From the NCBI RefSeq assembly GCF_023923225.1, contig NZ_CP099489.1:930001-994000 (forward strand): a stretch of 64,000 nt of DNA, given 5' to 3'. The stretch comes from Ornithinimicrobium faecis (lineage in GTDB: Bacteria > Actinomycetota > Actinomycetes > Actinomycetales > Dermatophilaceae). The notes below the pieces were generated by a model. The model did no database searches, had not been told where the DNA came from, and saw only the letters and a program-made list of their open reading frames with translations. How positions within the stretch are numbered: the stretch's first letter is position 1; each line of letters starts with the position of its first letter. This document shows, piece after piece, positions 1 through 8,414 of this stretch. The translations under genes were made by a program, and so were the position numbers.

Positions 1-73
1 GATCTGGCCACCCGGCCACTCGGCATACGCACGCCCGTGCCGGACTGGGTGCCGCCGGGGCGAGGTGTGGCTC

Positions 74-79
74 TAGTCT
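74..79 (+). promoter_or_regulatory. -10 box of rocD (leaderless start)
   Basis: TAGTCT ends six bases before the rocD ATG, which puts the expected transcription start on the A of the start codon. No Shine-Dalgarno sequence precedes the ATG. No clear -35 box is visible. Leaderless mRNAs are common in actinobacteria; the assignment here is by spacing only. Confidence 0.5.
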
Positions 80-85
80 TGGTCC

Positions 86-1321
86 ATGACCGACACCACC
101 TCGCTCCCGCAGACCAACGCAGCGTTCATCGAGCTCGAGGACCGCGTCGCGGCACACAACTACTCCCCGCTTCCGGTCGTCGTGGCCGAGGCCGAGGGCG
201 TGTGGGTGACCGACGTCGAGGGCAACCGATACATCGACGCGCTCGCTGGCTATTCCGCGCTCAACTTTGGCCACCGTCACCCCGACCTCGTCGCGGCGGC
301 CAAGAGCCAGCTGGATCGCTCCACGCTGACCAGCCGCGCCTTCCACAACGACCAGCTGGGTCCCTTCTGCCGTGACCTGGCCTCGCTGGTCGGCAAGGAC
401 CAGATCCTGCCGATGAACACCGGAGCCGAGGCCGTCGAGACCGCGATCAAGATCGCCCGCAAGTGGGGCTATCGCGTCAAGGGCGTGGAGTCGGGCAAGG
501 CCAACATCATCGTGATGGACGGCAACTTCCACGGCCGCACCACCACGATCGTCAGCTTCTCCGACGACCCGGAGGCCCACGACGACTACGGCCCCTACAC
601 CCCGGGCTTCACCGCAGTGCCTTACGGCGACCTGGCCGCGATCGAGGCTGCGATCACCGATGACACGGTGGCCGTCCTCGTCGAGCCGATCCAGGGTGAG
701 CAGGGTGTGCAGATCCCCAAGGAGGGCTTCCTGCCGGGGCTGCGTGAGCTGTGCACCGACCGCAACGTGCTGATGATCGCGGACGAGATCCAGTCCGGCC
801 TCGGCCGCACCGGCACCACGCTGGCCTGTGGTTATGAAAACGTTGAGGCCGACATCTACACCCTGGGCAAGGCCCTCGGCGGCGGCATCATCCCGGTCTC
901 CGCCGTCGCCGCCGACGAGGCCGTCATGGGCGTCATCACCCCCGGCACGCACGGCTCCACCTTCGGTGGCAACCCGTTGGCCGCAGCCGTCGGCCACGCG
1001 GTGGTCAAGATGCTGATGACCGGCGAGCCGCAGCAGCGCGCCGCCGACTTCGAGTCGACCTTCCGTGACGGGCTCGAGGCGCTGATCGGTCAGGGCGTGG
1101 ACAGCGTGCGGGTCCGTGGCCTCTGGGCCGGCATCGACATCAACCCCTCGCTGATGTCCGGCAAGGAGGCGTGCAAGGCCCTGGCCAAGAAGGGTGTCCT
1201 GGCCAAGGACACCCACGGCTCGACAATCCGCCTGGCCCCGCCGCTGACGATCACCGACGAGGAGCTGCGCCAGGTCATCGACGCGCTGACCGAGGTCGTG
1301 GGCGAGGCCAACGCCAACTGA
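86..1321 (+). CDS. rocD: Ornithine aminotransferase (ornithine--oxo-acid transaminase)
   Basis: Class III PLP-dependent aminotransferase of 411 residues, the usual length for RocD. It moves the delta-amino group of ornithine to 2-oxoglutarate, giving glutamate semialdehyde for proline and glutamate metabolism in the cytosol. Visible motifs are NTGAEAVETAIKIARKWGY, GNFHGRTTT, EPIQGEQGV, the DEIQSGLGRTG block with the PLP-phosphate-side Asp, and GKALGGG, whose Lys (about residue 262) should form the Schiff base. GGNPLAAAV near residue 290 is also typical. Acetylornithine aminotransferase is the main alternative, but EPIQGEQGV and ALAGYSALNFGHRHP favour ornithine aminotransferase. The gene stands alone, with a likely leaderless start and a strong terminator directly after the stop. 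Confidence 0.9.
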   Translation: MTDTTSLPQTNAAFIELEDRVAAHNYSPLPVVVAEAEGVWVTDVEGNRYIDALAGYSALNFGHRHPDLVAAAKSQLDRSTLTSRAFHNDQLGPFCRDLASLVGKDQILPMNTGAEAVETAIKIARKWGYRVKGVESGKANIIVMDGNFHGRTTTIVSFSDDPEAHDDYGPYTPGFTAVPYGDLAAIEAAITDDTVAVLVEPIQGEQGVQIPKEGFLPGLRELCTDRNVLMIADEIQSGLGRTGTTLACGYENVEADIYTLGKALGGGIIPVSAVAADEAVMGVITPGTHGSTFGGNPLAAAVGHAVVKMLMTGEPQQRAADFESTFRDGLEALIGQGVDSVRVRGLWAGIDINPSLMSGKEACKALAKKGVLAKDTHGSTIRLAPPLTITDEELRQVIDALTEVVGEANAN

Positions 1322-1343
1322 GCCACTCCGCATACGAGACAGG

Positions 1344-1372
1344 ACGGGCGCCCCCAGACCGGGGGCGCCCGT
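1344..1372 (+). terminator. Rho-independent-type terminator after rocD
   Basis: A perfect 12-bp GC stem (ACGGGCGCCCCC and its complement) encloses a 5-base loop and is followed by TCTTGTG. It lies 23 bases after the rocD stop. The rest of the gap to 1518 holds only GC-rich sequence with short repeats of GATGGCCCC. Confidence 0.85.
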
Positions 1373-1518
1373 TCTTGTGCCTTTCCGCGCCTGACGCCCG
1401 CCCGCACGTTGCCTGCGGCTGGCCCAGGGGTGGCTCGATGGCCCCGCTGACTGGGTGGCCCGGGGCGACGTGATGGCCCCGGGGTGGCGGGGTGGCCGAG
1501 GCGTTGTGCGCGGGAGTG

Positions 1519-3522
1519 TCAGCCCTCCAGCATCGCCGAGCCCAGCAGCTGCTCCGGCACACCCATGCCCTCGACGAGGGACAGTGCATGCGGGCGGAGC
1601 TCCTGGCAGAGCTGATTGATCGCAGGCACGATCGCCTTGGCGCGGGACGTCGACATCAGGTTGTGCTCCTGGAACCAGCCGCGGTCACCGGCCAGGTTCT
1701 CCAAGGCATAGAGGTCGCACAGCGTGCCGAGGACCTGGGCCGCATCCTCGTCCTCGCACGCGTCGATGCCGGCGACGAAGGACTCCAGAACCATGCGGTC
1801 GATGTGCGTGCGGGCCGCGAGCAGCAGGTGGTCCTGCGTGCTGTTGAACGCCTCGAAGGCCTTGTCCTCGTCCTTGCCCGCGGTGCGCATGCGCTGGGCC
1901 AGGCTGTCCAGCACGTGCCGCTCGCGCTCCTCGAACATGGAGATGTGCCAGCTGCGGTCGAGCACAGAATCGCTGTCGCTGCGGCGCTGAGCCGTGGACA
2001 TGATCCGCTCGATCGCCGGGCGGGCCGCAGCCCGCTCGATCACGGTCCCGGTGAAGGTGCGGACCGCGGCCTGGACCATGCCGAACATGTCCAGGTCGCC
2101 CCACATCTCCTTGTAGTTGGTCAGCAGTCCCTTGGCGACCAGCTGCAGCAGGACGGTGTTGTCGCCCTCGAAGGTGGCGAACACGTCAGCGTCGCGGCGC
2201 AGCTCGGTCAGGCCGTTCTCGGCCATGTAGCCCGCCCCGCCACAGGCCTCGCGGCACACCTGGATGATGTCGTTGGCGAAGCGGGTGCTGACTGCCTTCA
2301 TCCCAGCAGCTCGGGTCTCCAGCTCACGCTGGGCCTTCTGGTCGCGCTCACCGACCGGCTTGGACTGCACCTCCTGCAGGGTGTCGACCAGGTCGCCCTG
2401 GGCGAAGGCCAGCGCATAGGCGGTGGCGATCGCTGGCAGCAGTTTGCGCTGGTGGGCCAGGTAGTCCAGCAGCCGCACCTCGTCCTCGCGACCGGGTGCC
2501 TCGAACTGCCGACGCTGCAGCGCATAGCGCGTGGCGATGCTCAGGGCCTTGCGGCCAGCCTGGGCCCCGGCGCCGGACACACAGATCCGGCCGCGGACCA
2601 GGGTGCCCAGCATGGTGAAGAAGCGACGGTTCTGGTTCTCGATGGGCGAGACATAGGCGCCCGACTCGTCGACGCCGCCATAGCGGCTGAGCAGCATCGT
2701 GCGACGCACCCGCACCTGCTCGAAGCGCAGCGTGCCGTTGTCCACGCCGTCGAGTCCGCCCTTGGCACCGTTGTCGCCGATCAGCACCCCGGGCAGCGCA
2801 GCGCCCGCGTCGTCGCGCACGGGCACCAGCACGGCGTGGATGCCGTGCGACTCACCCGCGACCTCGAGCTGGCCATAGACCACCGCCATGCGGGCGTCCT
2901 CGGCGGCATTGCCGATATAGGTCTTGGTGGCGGACTCGGTGGGGGAGTGCACGACCAGCTCGTCGCTCTCCCGGTCGTAGGTGATCGTGGTCTCCAGCGC
3001 CTGCACGTTGCTGCCGTGGCCCACCTCGGTCATGGCGTAGGCACCAGGCAGCTCCAGGCTGATCACGGACGGGACGAACTGCGCCAGCTGCTCGTCGGTG
3101 CCCAGGCTGGCGATCGCGCCGCCGAACAGTCCGAAGTGGACCCCGACCTTGACGGTCAGCGACAGATCGGCCAGGGAGATCGACTCGAAGTTGACGACGG
3201 AGCTGGCCAGCAGCCCGTCACCACCGACCGACGTCGGGAACCCGGCACCTCCCCGGCCCTTGTCCGCGATGCCCTGGATCGCGGTGCGCGTCCACTCCCG
3301 AGCCTCCGACACGGACATGGCGGGGTCGCGGGTCAGGCCCTCGTCGATCAGCATGGTCCGCATCTCCGCGCGCACGTCGCGATAGGTGCCGTCAGCGGCG
3401 GACCGCAGCGCCGCACCGAGCGGCGTGAGCGATTCGTGACCGGTCGCGACGCGTTGCGTGCTCTCCGGTGTGGAGTTGTCGTTCTGGGTCTCCTGGGACG
3501 TGGCTGCATCGGTGTGTGTCAC
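1519..3522 (-). CDS. Acyl-CoA dehydrogenase, FadE5-like
   Basis: Large acyl-CoA dehydrogenase of 667 residues, longer than the ~380-residue classical type and in the size range of mycobacterial FadE5. It should catalyse FAD-dependent alpha,beta-dehydrogenation of acyl-CoA. Family marks include YAMTEVGHGSNV (flavin/substrate loop), the INPxxxRFF-like ENQNRRFF segment, and CREACGGAGYMAENGL near the C-terminus. The start chosen is GTG at 3522, because AGGAAGG lies 8 bases upstream and the reading frame before it is low-complexity Arg/Pro. The GTG overlaps the stop of the upstream TetR gene by 4 bases (GTGA), so the two are probably translationally coupled. The set with thiolase, FabG4-like reductase and MaoC hydratase matches M. 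tuberculosis fadE5-fadA2-fabG4-htdX. Confidence 0.85.
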   Translation of the reverse strand: MTHTDAATSQETQNDNSTPESTQRVATGHESLTPLGAALRSAADGTYRDVRAEMRTMLIDEGLTRDPAMSVSEAREWTRTAIQGIADKGRGGAGFPTSVGGDGLLASSVVNFESISLADLSLTVKVGVHFGLFGGAIASLGTDEQLAQFVPSVISLELPGAYAMTEVGHGSNVQALETTITYDRESDELVVHSPTESATKTYIGNAAEDARMAVVYGQLEVAGESHGIHAVLVPVRDDAGAALPGVLIGDNGAKGGLDGVDNGTLRFEQVRVRRTMLLSRYGGVDESGAYVSPIENQNRRFFTMLGTLVRGRICVSGAGAQAGRKALSIATRYALQRRQFEAPGREDEVRLLDYLAHQRKLLPAIATAYALAFAQGDLVDTLQEVQSKPVGERDQKAQRELETRAAGMKAVSTRFANDIIQVCREACGGAGYMAENGLTELRRDADVFATFEGDNTVLLQLVAKGLLTNYKEMWGDLDMFGMVQAAVRTFTGTVIERAAARPAIERIMSTAQRRSDSDSVLDRSWHISMFEERERHVLDSLAQRMRTAGKDEDKAFEAFNSTQDHLLLAARTHIDRMVLESFVAGIDACEDEDAAQVLGTLCDLYALENLAGDRGWFQEHNLMSTSRAKAIVPAINQLCQELRPHALSLVEGMGVPEQLLGSAMLEG

Positions 3523-4214
3523 TGGTCTACCTTCCTGGGGTCGGCGGTCTGGGGTCTGGCGTCGGTGGGGGTGGCGTATGCCGAGGGGCTGGGTCCGGCG
3601 AGCGCCGGGGCAAAGAGGCTGGTCACGTCGGCGACCAGGTCGCTGCGCGACCGGGCGAGGTCCGTGCTCAACCAGTGGTCTGCGGCGGCGCGCACGAAAC
3701 CGATGAGGCCGTGGCCCCACGTGGTCGCGCAGGCGCTGTCCCGGCCCTGTCGCCGCAGGTGGGCCTCCAGCGCTCGCGCGATCTGGTCGCCGATCCGATC
3801 GGACAGGCCGGCGACCGGGTCGTCCTCGACGGGCCCGTCGACCAGCGGCCGGGTGACGACGAAGCGATAGATGTCGGGGTCCTTCTCCACCAGGAGGAGG
3901 AAGGCGTCGACCATGGAGGCAACGATGGCCAGCGGGTTCTCCGCGGTTGCGTCGCGTCCAGCGGTTGCGGCGCCGAGGCTGTCCAGGATGCGCTGGTCCA
4001 CGGCCTCGACCACTGCGGCATACAGCCCGGTGCGGTCCCCAAAGTGGCGATAGACGACCGTCTTGCTGGTGCCCGCCTCGGCCGAGATGTCGTCCATGCC
4101 GACGGTCGGGCCGTGGCGGCGGATCGCTCGGAGTGCGGCCTCGACCAACTCCCGTCGCCGCTTGGCCCGGTGGGCGACCCAGCGGGTGTCGCGACCGTCG
4201 GCATGATTGCTCAT
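3519..4214 (-). CDS. TetR-family transcriptional regulator
   Basis: Protein of 231 residues with an N-terminal TetR helix-turn-helix: AALRAIRRHGP, then MDDISAEAGTSKTVVYRHFGD at about residues 35-55. The C-terminal ligand domain is divergent, as usual. It is first in an operon with the acyl-CoA dehydrogenase (GTGA overlap) and divergent from the thiolase gene, so it most likely represses both units in response to an acyl-CoA or fatty acid. The ATG at 4214 has no good ribosome site and may be leaderless. The start codon itself falls inside one arm of the inverted repeat in the divergent promoter, which suggests autoregulation. Confidence 0.85.
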   Translation of the reverse strand: MSNHADGRDTRWVAHRAKRRRELVEAALRAIRRHGPTVGMDDISAEAGTSKTVVYRHFGDRTGLYAAVVEAVDQRILDSLGAATAGRDATAENPLAIVASMVDAFLLLVEKDPDIYRFVVTRPLVDGPVEDDPVAGLSDRIGDQIARALEAHLRRQGRDSACATTWGHGLIGFVRAAADHWLSTDLARSRSDLVADVTSLFAPALAGPSPSAYATPTDARPQTADPRKVDQ

Positions 4215-4260
4215 ACCGACACAGTACCTAGTACCGGGCGTACCTGCTACTGTCGGTATC
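4213..4260. promoter_or_regulatory. Candidate TetR operator in the divergent promoter
   Basis: The ~105-bp gap between the TetR gene and the thiolase gene holds a long imperfect inverted repeat. Its outer arms are ATACCGACACAGTA (4213-4226) and TACTGTCGGTAT (4248-4259). A smaller inner palindrome, GTAC-N5-GTAC, lies at 4231-4243. Position between divergent genes, one of them TetR, is the classic operator arrangement. Binding is inferred. Confidence 0.6.
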
Positions 4261-4318
4261 GGATATTCACTTTGTGTCCCACCCTGTCCCCATCGTTTCC
4301 CACACAGGAGTTGCCCCA

Positions 4319-5602
4319 ATGGCTCAAGTCCGCAACGCCGTGATCGTCGGCGGCAACCGCATCCCGTTCGGCAAGGCCGGCGGCGCCTATGCAGCCGTGT
4401 CCAACCAGGACATGCTGACCGCGGCCCTGGACGGGCTGATCGCCCGCTTCGGCCTGGCCGGTCAGCGCGTCGGTGAGGTTGCTGGTGGCGCCGTGCTCAA
4501 GCACAGCCGCGACTTCAACCTGGTCCGCGAGACCGTGCTCGGCTCGGCCCTGGATCCCACGACTCCGGCCTATGACCTGCAGCAGGCCTGCGGGACCGGC
4601 CTGGAGGCCGTGATCCAGGTCGCGAACAAGATCCAGCTCGGCCAGATTGACAGCGCGATCGCCGGTGGCGTTGACAGCGCCAGCGATGCCCCGATCGCGG
4701 TGGGTGAGGGGCTGCGCCGCGCCCTGCTGCGCGCCAACCACGCCAAGACCGCCCTCCAGCGTGCCCAGGCCTTCGCCTCGATCCGGCCCGGTGACCTGGC
4801 CCCCGAGACGCCGCGCAACTCCGAGCCGCGCACCGGACTGTCGATGGGTGAGCACCAGGCGCGCACCGCCAAGGAGTGGGGCATCACCCGCGAGGCCCAG
4901 GACGAGCTGGCCGCCGCGAGCCACCACAACATGGCACGCGCGTGGGACGAGGGCTTCTTCGACGACCTGGTGACGCCCTATCGCCGGCAGAGCAAGGACC
5001 AGGGTCTGCGGGCGGACACCTCGGTGGAGAAGCTGGCGAAGCTGTCGCCGGTGTTCGGCAAGGGCGAGGGCGCCACGATGACGGCCGGCAACTCCACGCC
5101 GCTGTCTGACGGGGCAGCCCTCGTGCTGGTCGCCTCGGAGGAGTGGGCCGCCGAGCGCAACCTGCCCGTCCTGGCCCGCTTCGTGGACGCCGAGGTTGCC
5201 GCGGTCGACTATGTGGGCGGCGAGGAGGGCCTGTTGATGGCCCCGGCGTATGCCGTGCCGCGCCTGCTCGCCCGCCAGGGCCTGACCCTGCAGGACTTCG
5301 ACTTCTATGAGATCCACGAGGCCTTCGCGTCCACCGTGCTCTCCACCCTCGCGGCCTGGGAGAGCCCGGAGTTTGCGACCGAGCGGCTCGGGCTGGACGC
5401 CCCCCTCGGCTCGATCGACCGGAGCCGACTCAACGTCAACGGCTCCTCGCTGGCGGCGGGTCACCCGTTCGCCGCGACCGGTGGGCGGATCGTCGCCTCG
5501 CTGGCAAAGATGCTGTCCGAGAAGGGATCAGGCTCTCGTGGCCTGATCTCGATCTGTGCTGCTGGCGGCCAGGGTGTCGTCGCGATCCTGGAGGCTGTGT
5601 GA
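4319..5602 (+). CDS. fadA2: Acetyl-CoA C-acyltransferase (thiolase), FadA2-like
   Basis: Thiolase of 427 residues that cleaves 3-oxoacyl-CoA with CoA in beta-oxidation, or runs in the condensing direction. The nucleophilic Cys is in QQACGTGLEA (about residue 91), the catalytic His in EIHEAFAS, and the third motif is NVNGSSLAAGHPFAATGGR; the usual C-terminal CxG is present as ICAAGGQG with Cys before AAGG. The start is ATG 4319 with CAGGAG 8 bases upstream; an earlier in-frame ATG at 4274 lies in the promoter region. The stop overlaps the start of the next gene (TGATG). Together with the FabG4-like and MaoC-like genes it forms a compact three-gene lipid operon. Confidence 0.88.
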   Translation: MAQVRNAVIVGGNRIPFGKAGGAYAAVSNQDMLTAALDGLIARFGLAGQRVGEVAGGAVLKHSRDFNLVRETVLGSALDPTTPAYDLQQACGTGLEAVIQVANKIQLGQIDSAIAGGVDSASDAPIAVGEGLRRALLRANHAKTALQRAQAFASIRPGDLAPETPRNSEPRTGLSMGEHQARTAKEWGITREAQDELAAASHHNMARAWDEGFFDDLVTPYRRQSKDQGLRADTSVEKLAKLSPVFGKGEGATMTAGNSTPLSDGAALVLVASEEWAAERNLPVLARFVDAEVAAVDYVGGEEGLLMAPAYAVPRLLARQGLTLQDFDFYEIHEAFASTVLSTLAAWESPEFATERLGLDAPLGSIDRSRLNVNGSSLAAGHPFAATGGRIVASLAKMLSEKGSGSRGLISICAAGGQGVVAILEAV

Positions 5603-7011
5603 TGACCAAGGTGCTTGACGTGCTGACCGGCAACCCGCTGACCAAGGCGGTGACCAAGCAGCTCGGGGTGCCTCAGGCGACCGAGTTGCGCCGCGGGCGC
5701 GTGCTGCCCAGCGGCGACGTGGTGCTCGCCGTGCTCGAGGGAGCCGGGGAGTCCAGCGGGGCCACCCGCGAGGCCCTGACGACGCTGGGGATCACCGGCG
5801 CCGAGGCGATCCGCGATGAGCCGGCCGCCCGCACGACGGGAGAGGACGGGAGAGTCGTCCCCCCGGCATACGAGGGAAAGATCGGCGCGCTCGTCCTGGA
5901 CGCGACCTCGGTGGCGACCATCGGAGACCTCGAGGGAGTCCGGGCCGTGCTCCGGCCCGCGCTGCGTGCCCTGGGATCCAGTGGCCGCGTGATCATCGTC
6001 GGCACCGCCCCCGAGCTCACTGAGCAGCCGGAGGGGGCGGCCGTCCAGCAGGCACTGGAGGGCATCACCCGCAGCGTCGGCAAGGAGTTGCGCAAGGGCG
6101 GCACGGCCAACCTGGTCTATGTCTCGCCCGCCACGACAGGTGCCGCGCTCGCCTCGAGCCTGTCCTTCCTACTCGAGGGGCGCTCGGCCTATGTCTCCGG
6201 TCAGCCCTGGCGCGTCCTGGGCGCCCAGCCGGGGGAGGTCCCCGCCGACCCGACCGCGCCGTTTGCCGGCAAGGTTGTCGTCGTGACCGGCGCGGCCCGC
6301 GGCATCGGCGCCGGCATCGCCGAGGTCTTCGCCCGCGACGGCGCGAGCCTGGTCGTCGTGGACATCCCCGCAGCTGGTGAGGCGCTGACCAAGGTCGCCA
6401 ACAACCTCGGTGGCACGGCCCTGCAGCTGGACATCACATCGCCCGACGCGGGTCAGAAGATCGCCGCCCACGTCGCGGCCCGGCACGGCAACGACGCGAA
6501 GATCCACGCGATCGTCCACAACGCCGGCATCACCCGCGACAAACTCCTCGTCAACACCGACGAGGACCGCTGGGGCAGCGTGCTCGAGGTCAACCTCGCC
6601 GCCGAGCTGCGCATCAACGAGGTGCTCCTGGACAGCTCGATCGATGGTGGTCTGGCCGAGGGCGGGCGCATCGTCGGTGTTGCCTCCACCTCCGGCATCG
6701 CCGGCAACAGGGGCCAGAGCAACTATGCGGCGAGCAAGGCCGGCGTGATCGGCCTGGTGCGGGCGGAGGCGCCGCTGCTGGCAGATCGCGGCACCACGGT
6801 CAACGCGGTCGCACCCGGTTTCATCGAGACCGAGATGACCGACAAGATCCCGTTCGCGACCCGTGAGTTCGCGCGTCGGTTCAACAGCCTGAGCCAGGGC
6901 GGCAAGCCGGTCGATGTTGCCGAGACCATCGCCTATCTGGCGGCGCCCGACAGCGGAGCCGTCACCGGTCAGGTGATCCGGGTCTGCGGCCAGTCCCAGA
7001 TCGGAGCGTGA
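5602..7011 (+). CDS. fabG4: High-molecular-weight 3-oxoacyl-ACP/CoA reductase, FabG4 type
   Basis: Protein of 469 residues, about twice the length of an ordinary FabG. The N-terminal ~210 residues form a degenerate flavodoxin-like domain, as known for FabG4. The C-terminal half is a short-chain dehydrogenase with TGAARGIGAG (about residue 228), NNLGGTALQLDIT, NAGI, and YAASK with the catalytic Tyr near residue 375. FabG4 enzymes use NADH to reduce long-chain 3-oxoacyl-CoA. ATG 5602 overlaps the thiolase stop as TGATG, with GGAGG 7 bases upstream; the GTG one codon earlier is less likely. It is translationally coupled to both neighbours. Confidence 0.85.
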   Translation: MTKVLDVLTGNPLTKAVTKQLGVPQATELRRGRVLPSGDVVLAVLEGAGESSGATREALTTLGITGAEAIRDEPAARTTGEDGRVVPPAYEGKIGALVLDATSVATIGDLEGVRAVLRPALRALGSSGRVIIVGTAPELTEQPEGAAVQQALEGITRSVGKELRKGGTANLVYVSPATTGAALASSLSFLLEGRSAYVSGQPWRVLGAQPGEVPADPTAPFAGKVVVVTGAARGIGAGIAEVFARDGASLVVVDIPAAGEALTKVANNLGGTALQLDITSPDAGQKIAAHVAARHGNDAKIHAIVHNAGITRDKLLVNTDEDRWGSVLEVNLAAELRINEVLLDSSIDGGLAEGGRIVGVASTSGIAGNRGQSNYAASKAGVIGLVRAEAPLLADRGTTVNAVAPGFIETEMTDKIPFATREFARRFNSLSQGGKPVDVAETIAYLAAPDSGAVTGQVIRVCGQSQIGA

Positions 7012-7013
7012 CC

Positions 7014-8012
7014 ATGTCGAGCGACCAGCAGGAGTCGAGCGACCAGCAGGAGTCGAGCGGCCAACGGGACCTGGATGTCGAGCTGCTCGAGGGTTTGCCC
7101 AGCGTCGGCGCGGGCATCGCCCGTGCCCTGTTGCCGGTCCGCCGAGGTGGCCCCGACGGGACCCTGCCGGACCGGCAGGTGATGGTCACCGCCCTGGAGC
7201 AGGACGCCGAGCGCTATGCGGGCTACAGCCGCGTCTGCGGCTTCACCCAGCGCGACGAGGTGCCGGCCACCTGGCTGCACGTGCTGACCTTCCCGCTGCA
7301 GGTGCACCTGATGGCCGCGCAGGACTTCCCGCTCGGCCTGGCCGGGCTGGTCCACGTGTCCAACCAGATGCAGCTGAACCGTCCCGTCGAGCTGGGGGAG
7401 GCGCTGACGCTGTCCTCCTCCGCGGCGGACCTGCGGGCCCACCGCTCGGGCACCCAGGTCGACCTGCTCGGCGAGGCCCGGGTCGGTGACGAGGTCGTGT
7501 GGACCGGCCGCAGCACCTACCTGGCCCGCGGCAAGCGCCCCAGCGACAGCCCGGAGCCCGTCGCGGTCAGTGAGCAGAGTCAGGAGCCCAGCAGCGAGTC
7601 CGTGGCCGGCGCAGAGGGCGTGCGAAACCTCCCCCAAAATGCGGGACAAGCGGGCGAGACCTCCCTCAAAAATGGGGAGATCCCGTCCGCGCTGTGGAAG
7701 CTGCCGGCCGGGCTGGGTCGCGACTATGCCGGCGTGTCCGGGGACGTCAACCCGATCCACCTGTCCAGCCTCACCGCCAAGGCGTTCGGGTTCCCGCGGG
7801 CCATCGCCCACGGGATGTGGGCCCACGCCCGCGCACTGGCGGCCTTGGAGGGTCGTCTCCCCTCGGCATACGAGGTGTCTGTGCAGTTCCGCAAGCCGAT
7901 CCTGCTGCCCTCCACGGTGGGTTTCTCGTTCGCCCAGGACGATGCTGACCTCGCGTTCCGCATCGCCACCAAGGACGGCAAGAGGGACCACCTCAGCGGT
8001 TCGGTCAGCTGA
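7014..8012 (+). CDS. MaoC-family (3R)-hydroxyacyl-CoA dehydratase, HtdX-like
   Basis: Protein of 332 residues with two hot-dog halves. The C-terminal half carries the R-hydratase signature (YAGVSGDVNPIHLSS, then RAIAHGMWAHA), with the catalytic Asp and His. It should hydrate or dehydrate (3R)-hydroxyacyl-CoA, partnering the thiolase and FabG4-like reductase. ATG 7014 is chosen because GGAG lies 7 bases upstream; a GTG at 7008 overlaps the fabG4 stop. Two oddities stand out: the N-terminus has a perfect 18-bp tandem repeat encoding SSDQQE twice, and the linker between the halves contains a 32-bp-period, A-rich repeat (7622-7680) unlike the rest of the gene. Confidence 0.85.
   Translation: MSSDQQESSDQQESSGQRDLDVELLEGLPSVGAGIARALLPVRRGGPDGTLPDRQVMVTALEQDAERYAGYSRVCGFTQRDEVPATWLHVLTFPLQVHLMAAQDFPLGLAGLVHVSNQMQLNRPVELGEALTLSSSAADLRAHRSGTQVDLLGEARVGDEVVWTGRSTYLARGKRPSDSPEPVAVSEQSQEPSSESVAGAEGVRNLPQNAGQAGETSLKNGEIPSALWKLPAGLGRDYAGVSGDVNPIHLSSLTAKAFGFPRAIAHGMWAHARALAALEGRLPSAYEVSVQFRKPILLPSTVGFSFAQDDADLAFRIATKDGKRDHLSGSVS
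7622..7680 (+). repeat. Imperfect 32-bp repeat pair inside the htdX-like gene
   Basis: Two copies begin at 7622 and 7654. Each has a CCTCCC-type arm, an A-rich loop (CAAAAT or CAAAAAT) and a GGGGA-type arm, so each can fold into a short hairpin. The frame stays open. The AT-rich centres contrast with the surrounding GC-rich coding sequence, which suggests an inserted intergenic-type repeat in the inter-domain linker. Confidence 0.55.
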
Positions 8013-8059
8013 TGCGGCCCCTCCCGGCGCCCGATTTCGTGGACGCCGGGTGGGCCGTG

Positions 8060-8065
8060 TAAAGT
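8060..8065 (+). promoter_or_regulatory. -10 box for the tRNA-Thr transcript
   Basis: TAAAGT lies 48 bases upstream of the tRNA-Thr gene, after the htdX-like stop. The best -35 candidate upstream is weak, so this is tentative. Confidence 0.4.
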
Positions 8066-8113
8066 CTGCGGAGCGTTCCGCGCCCGGGCCACGGTCCAGG
8101 GCGGAAGAAGCAG

Positions 8114-8186
8114 GCCCCCCTAGCTCAGTCGGTAGAGCGTCTCCATGGTAAGGAGAAGGTCAACGGTTCGATTCCGTTGGGGGGCT
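8114..8186 (+). tRNA. tRNA-Thr (anticodon GGT)
   Basis: A full cloverleaf of 73 nt. The acceptor stem is GCCCCCC paired with GGGGGGC, the D-arm starts AGCTCAGTCGGTAGAGC, the anticodon stem CTCC/GGAG holds loop ATGGTAA, and the T-arm AACGG/CCGTT closes TTCGATT. The discriminator base is T and CCA is not encoded. It is followed by tRNA-Met and rpmG, the same order as thrT-metT-rpmG2 in mycobacteria. Confidence 0.95.
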
Positions 8187-8221
8187 CCGGGAAGCCGCCC
8201 AGTCTGGGAGGCACCGCCCAA

Positions 8222-8295
8222 GGCGGGATAGCTCAGCTGGTTAGAGCGCACGACTCATAATCGTGAGGTCGCGGGATCGAGCCCCGCTCCCGCTA
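8222..8295 (+). tRNA. tRNA-Met (anticodon CAT, elongator type)
   Basis: A 74-nt cloverleaf with acceptor GGCGGGA paired to TCCCGCT, including a terminal G-U pair. The anticodon stem CACGA/TCGTG holds CTCATAA, and the T-arm GCGGG/CCCGC closes ATCGAGC. The D-loop AGCTCAGCTGGTTAGAGC and lack of three G-C pairs at the anticodon stem base point to elongator rather than initiator tRNA. CCA is not encoded. Confidence 0.93.
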
Positions 8296-8305
8296 CTGGT
8301 CGCGA

Positions 8306-8335
8306 TTCGGTCCACAGCCGAAGTTCGCGTATCCT
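8306..8335 (+). promoter_or_regulatory. Candidate promoter of rpmG
   Basis: TTCGGT and TATCCT are separated by 18 bases, between tRNA-Met and rpmG. The -10 box is good and the -35 box is weak. Confidence 0.4.
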
Positions 8336-8414
8336 TGAGTGCTGCTGCCCGCCGCCCAGATGCGGCGGGCGACGCACGCATCACACCACCATCGTTTCGA
8401 GAGCAGGTTGCCCC

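Noticed and set aside
1492..3870. A ~790-codon plus-strand open frame opposite the acyl-CoA dehydrogenase
   Set aside because: It is the antisense of a clear acyl-CoA dehydrogenase; its translation is low-complexity His/Leu/Gly/Val-rich, typical of antisense frames in GC-rich genes.
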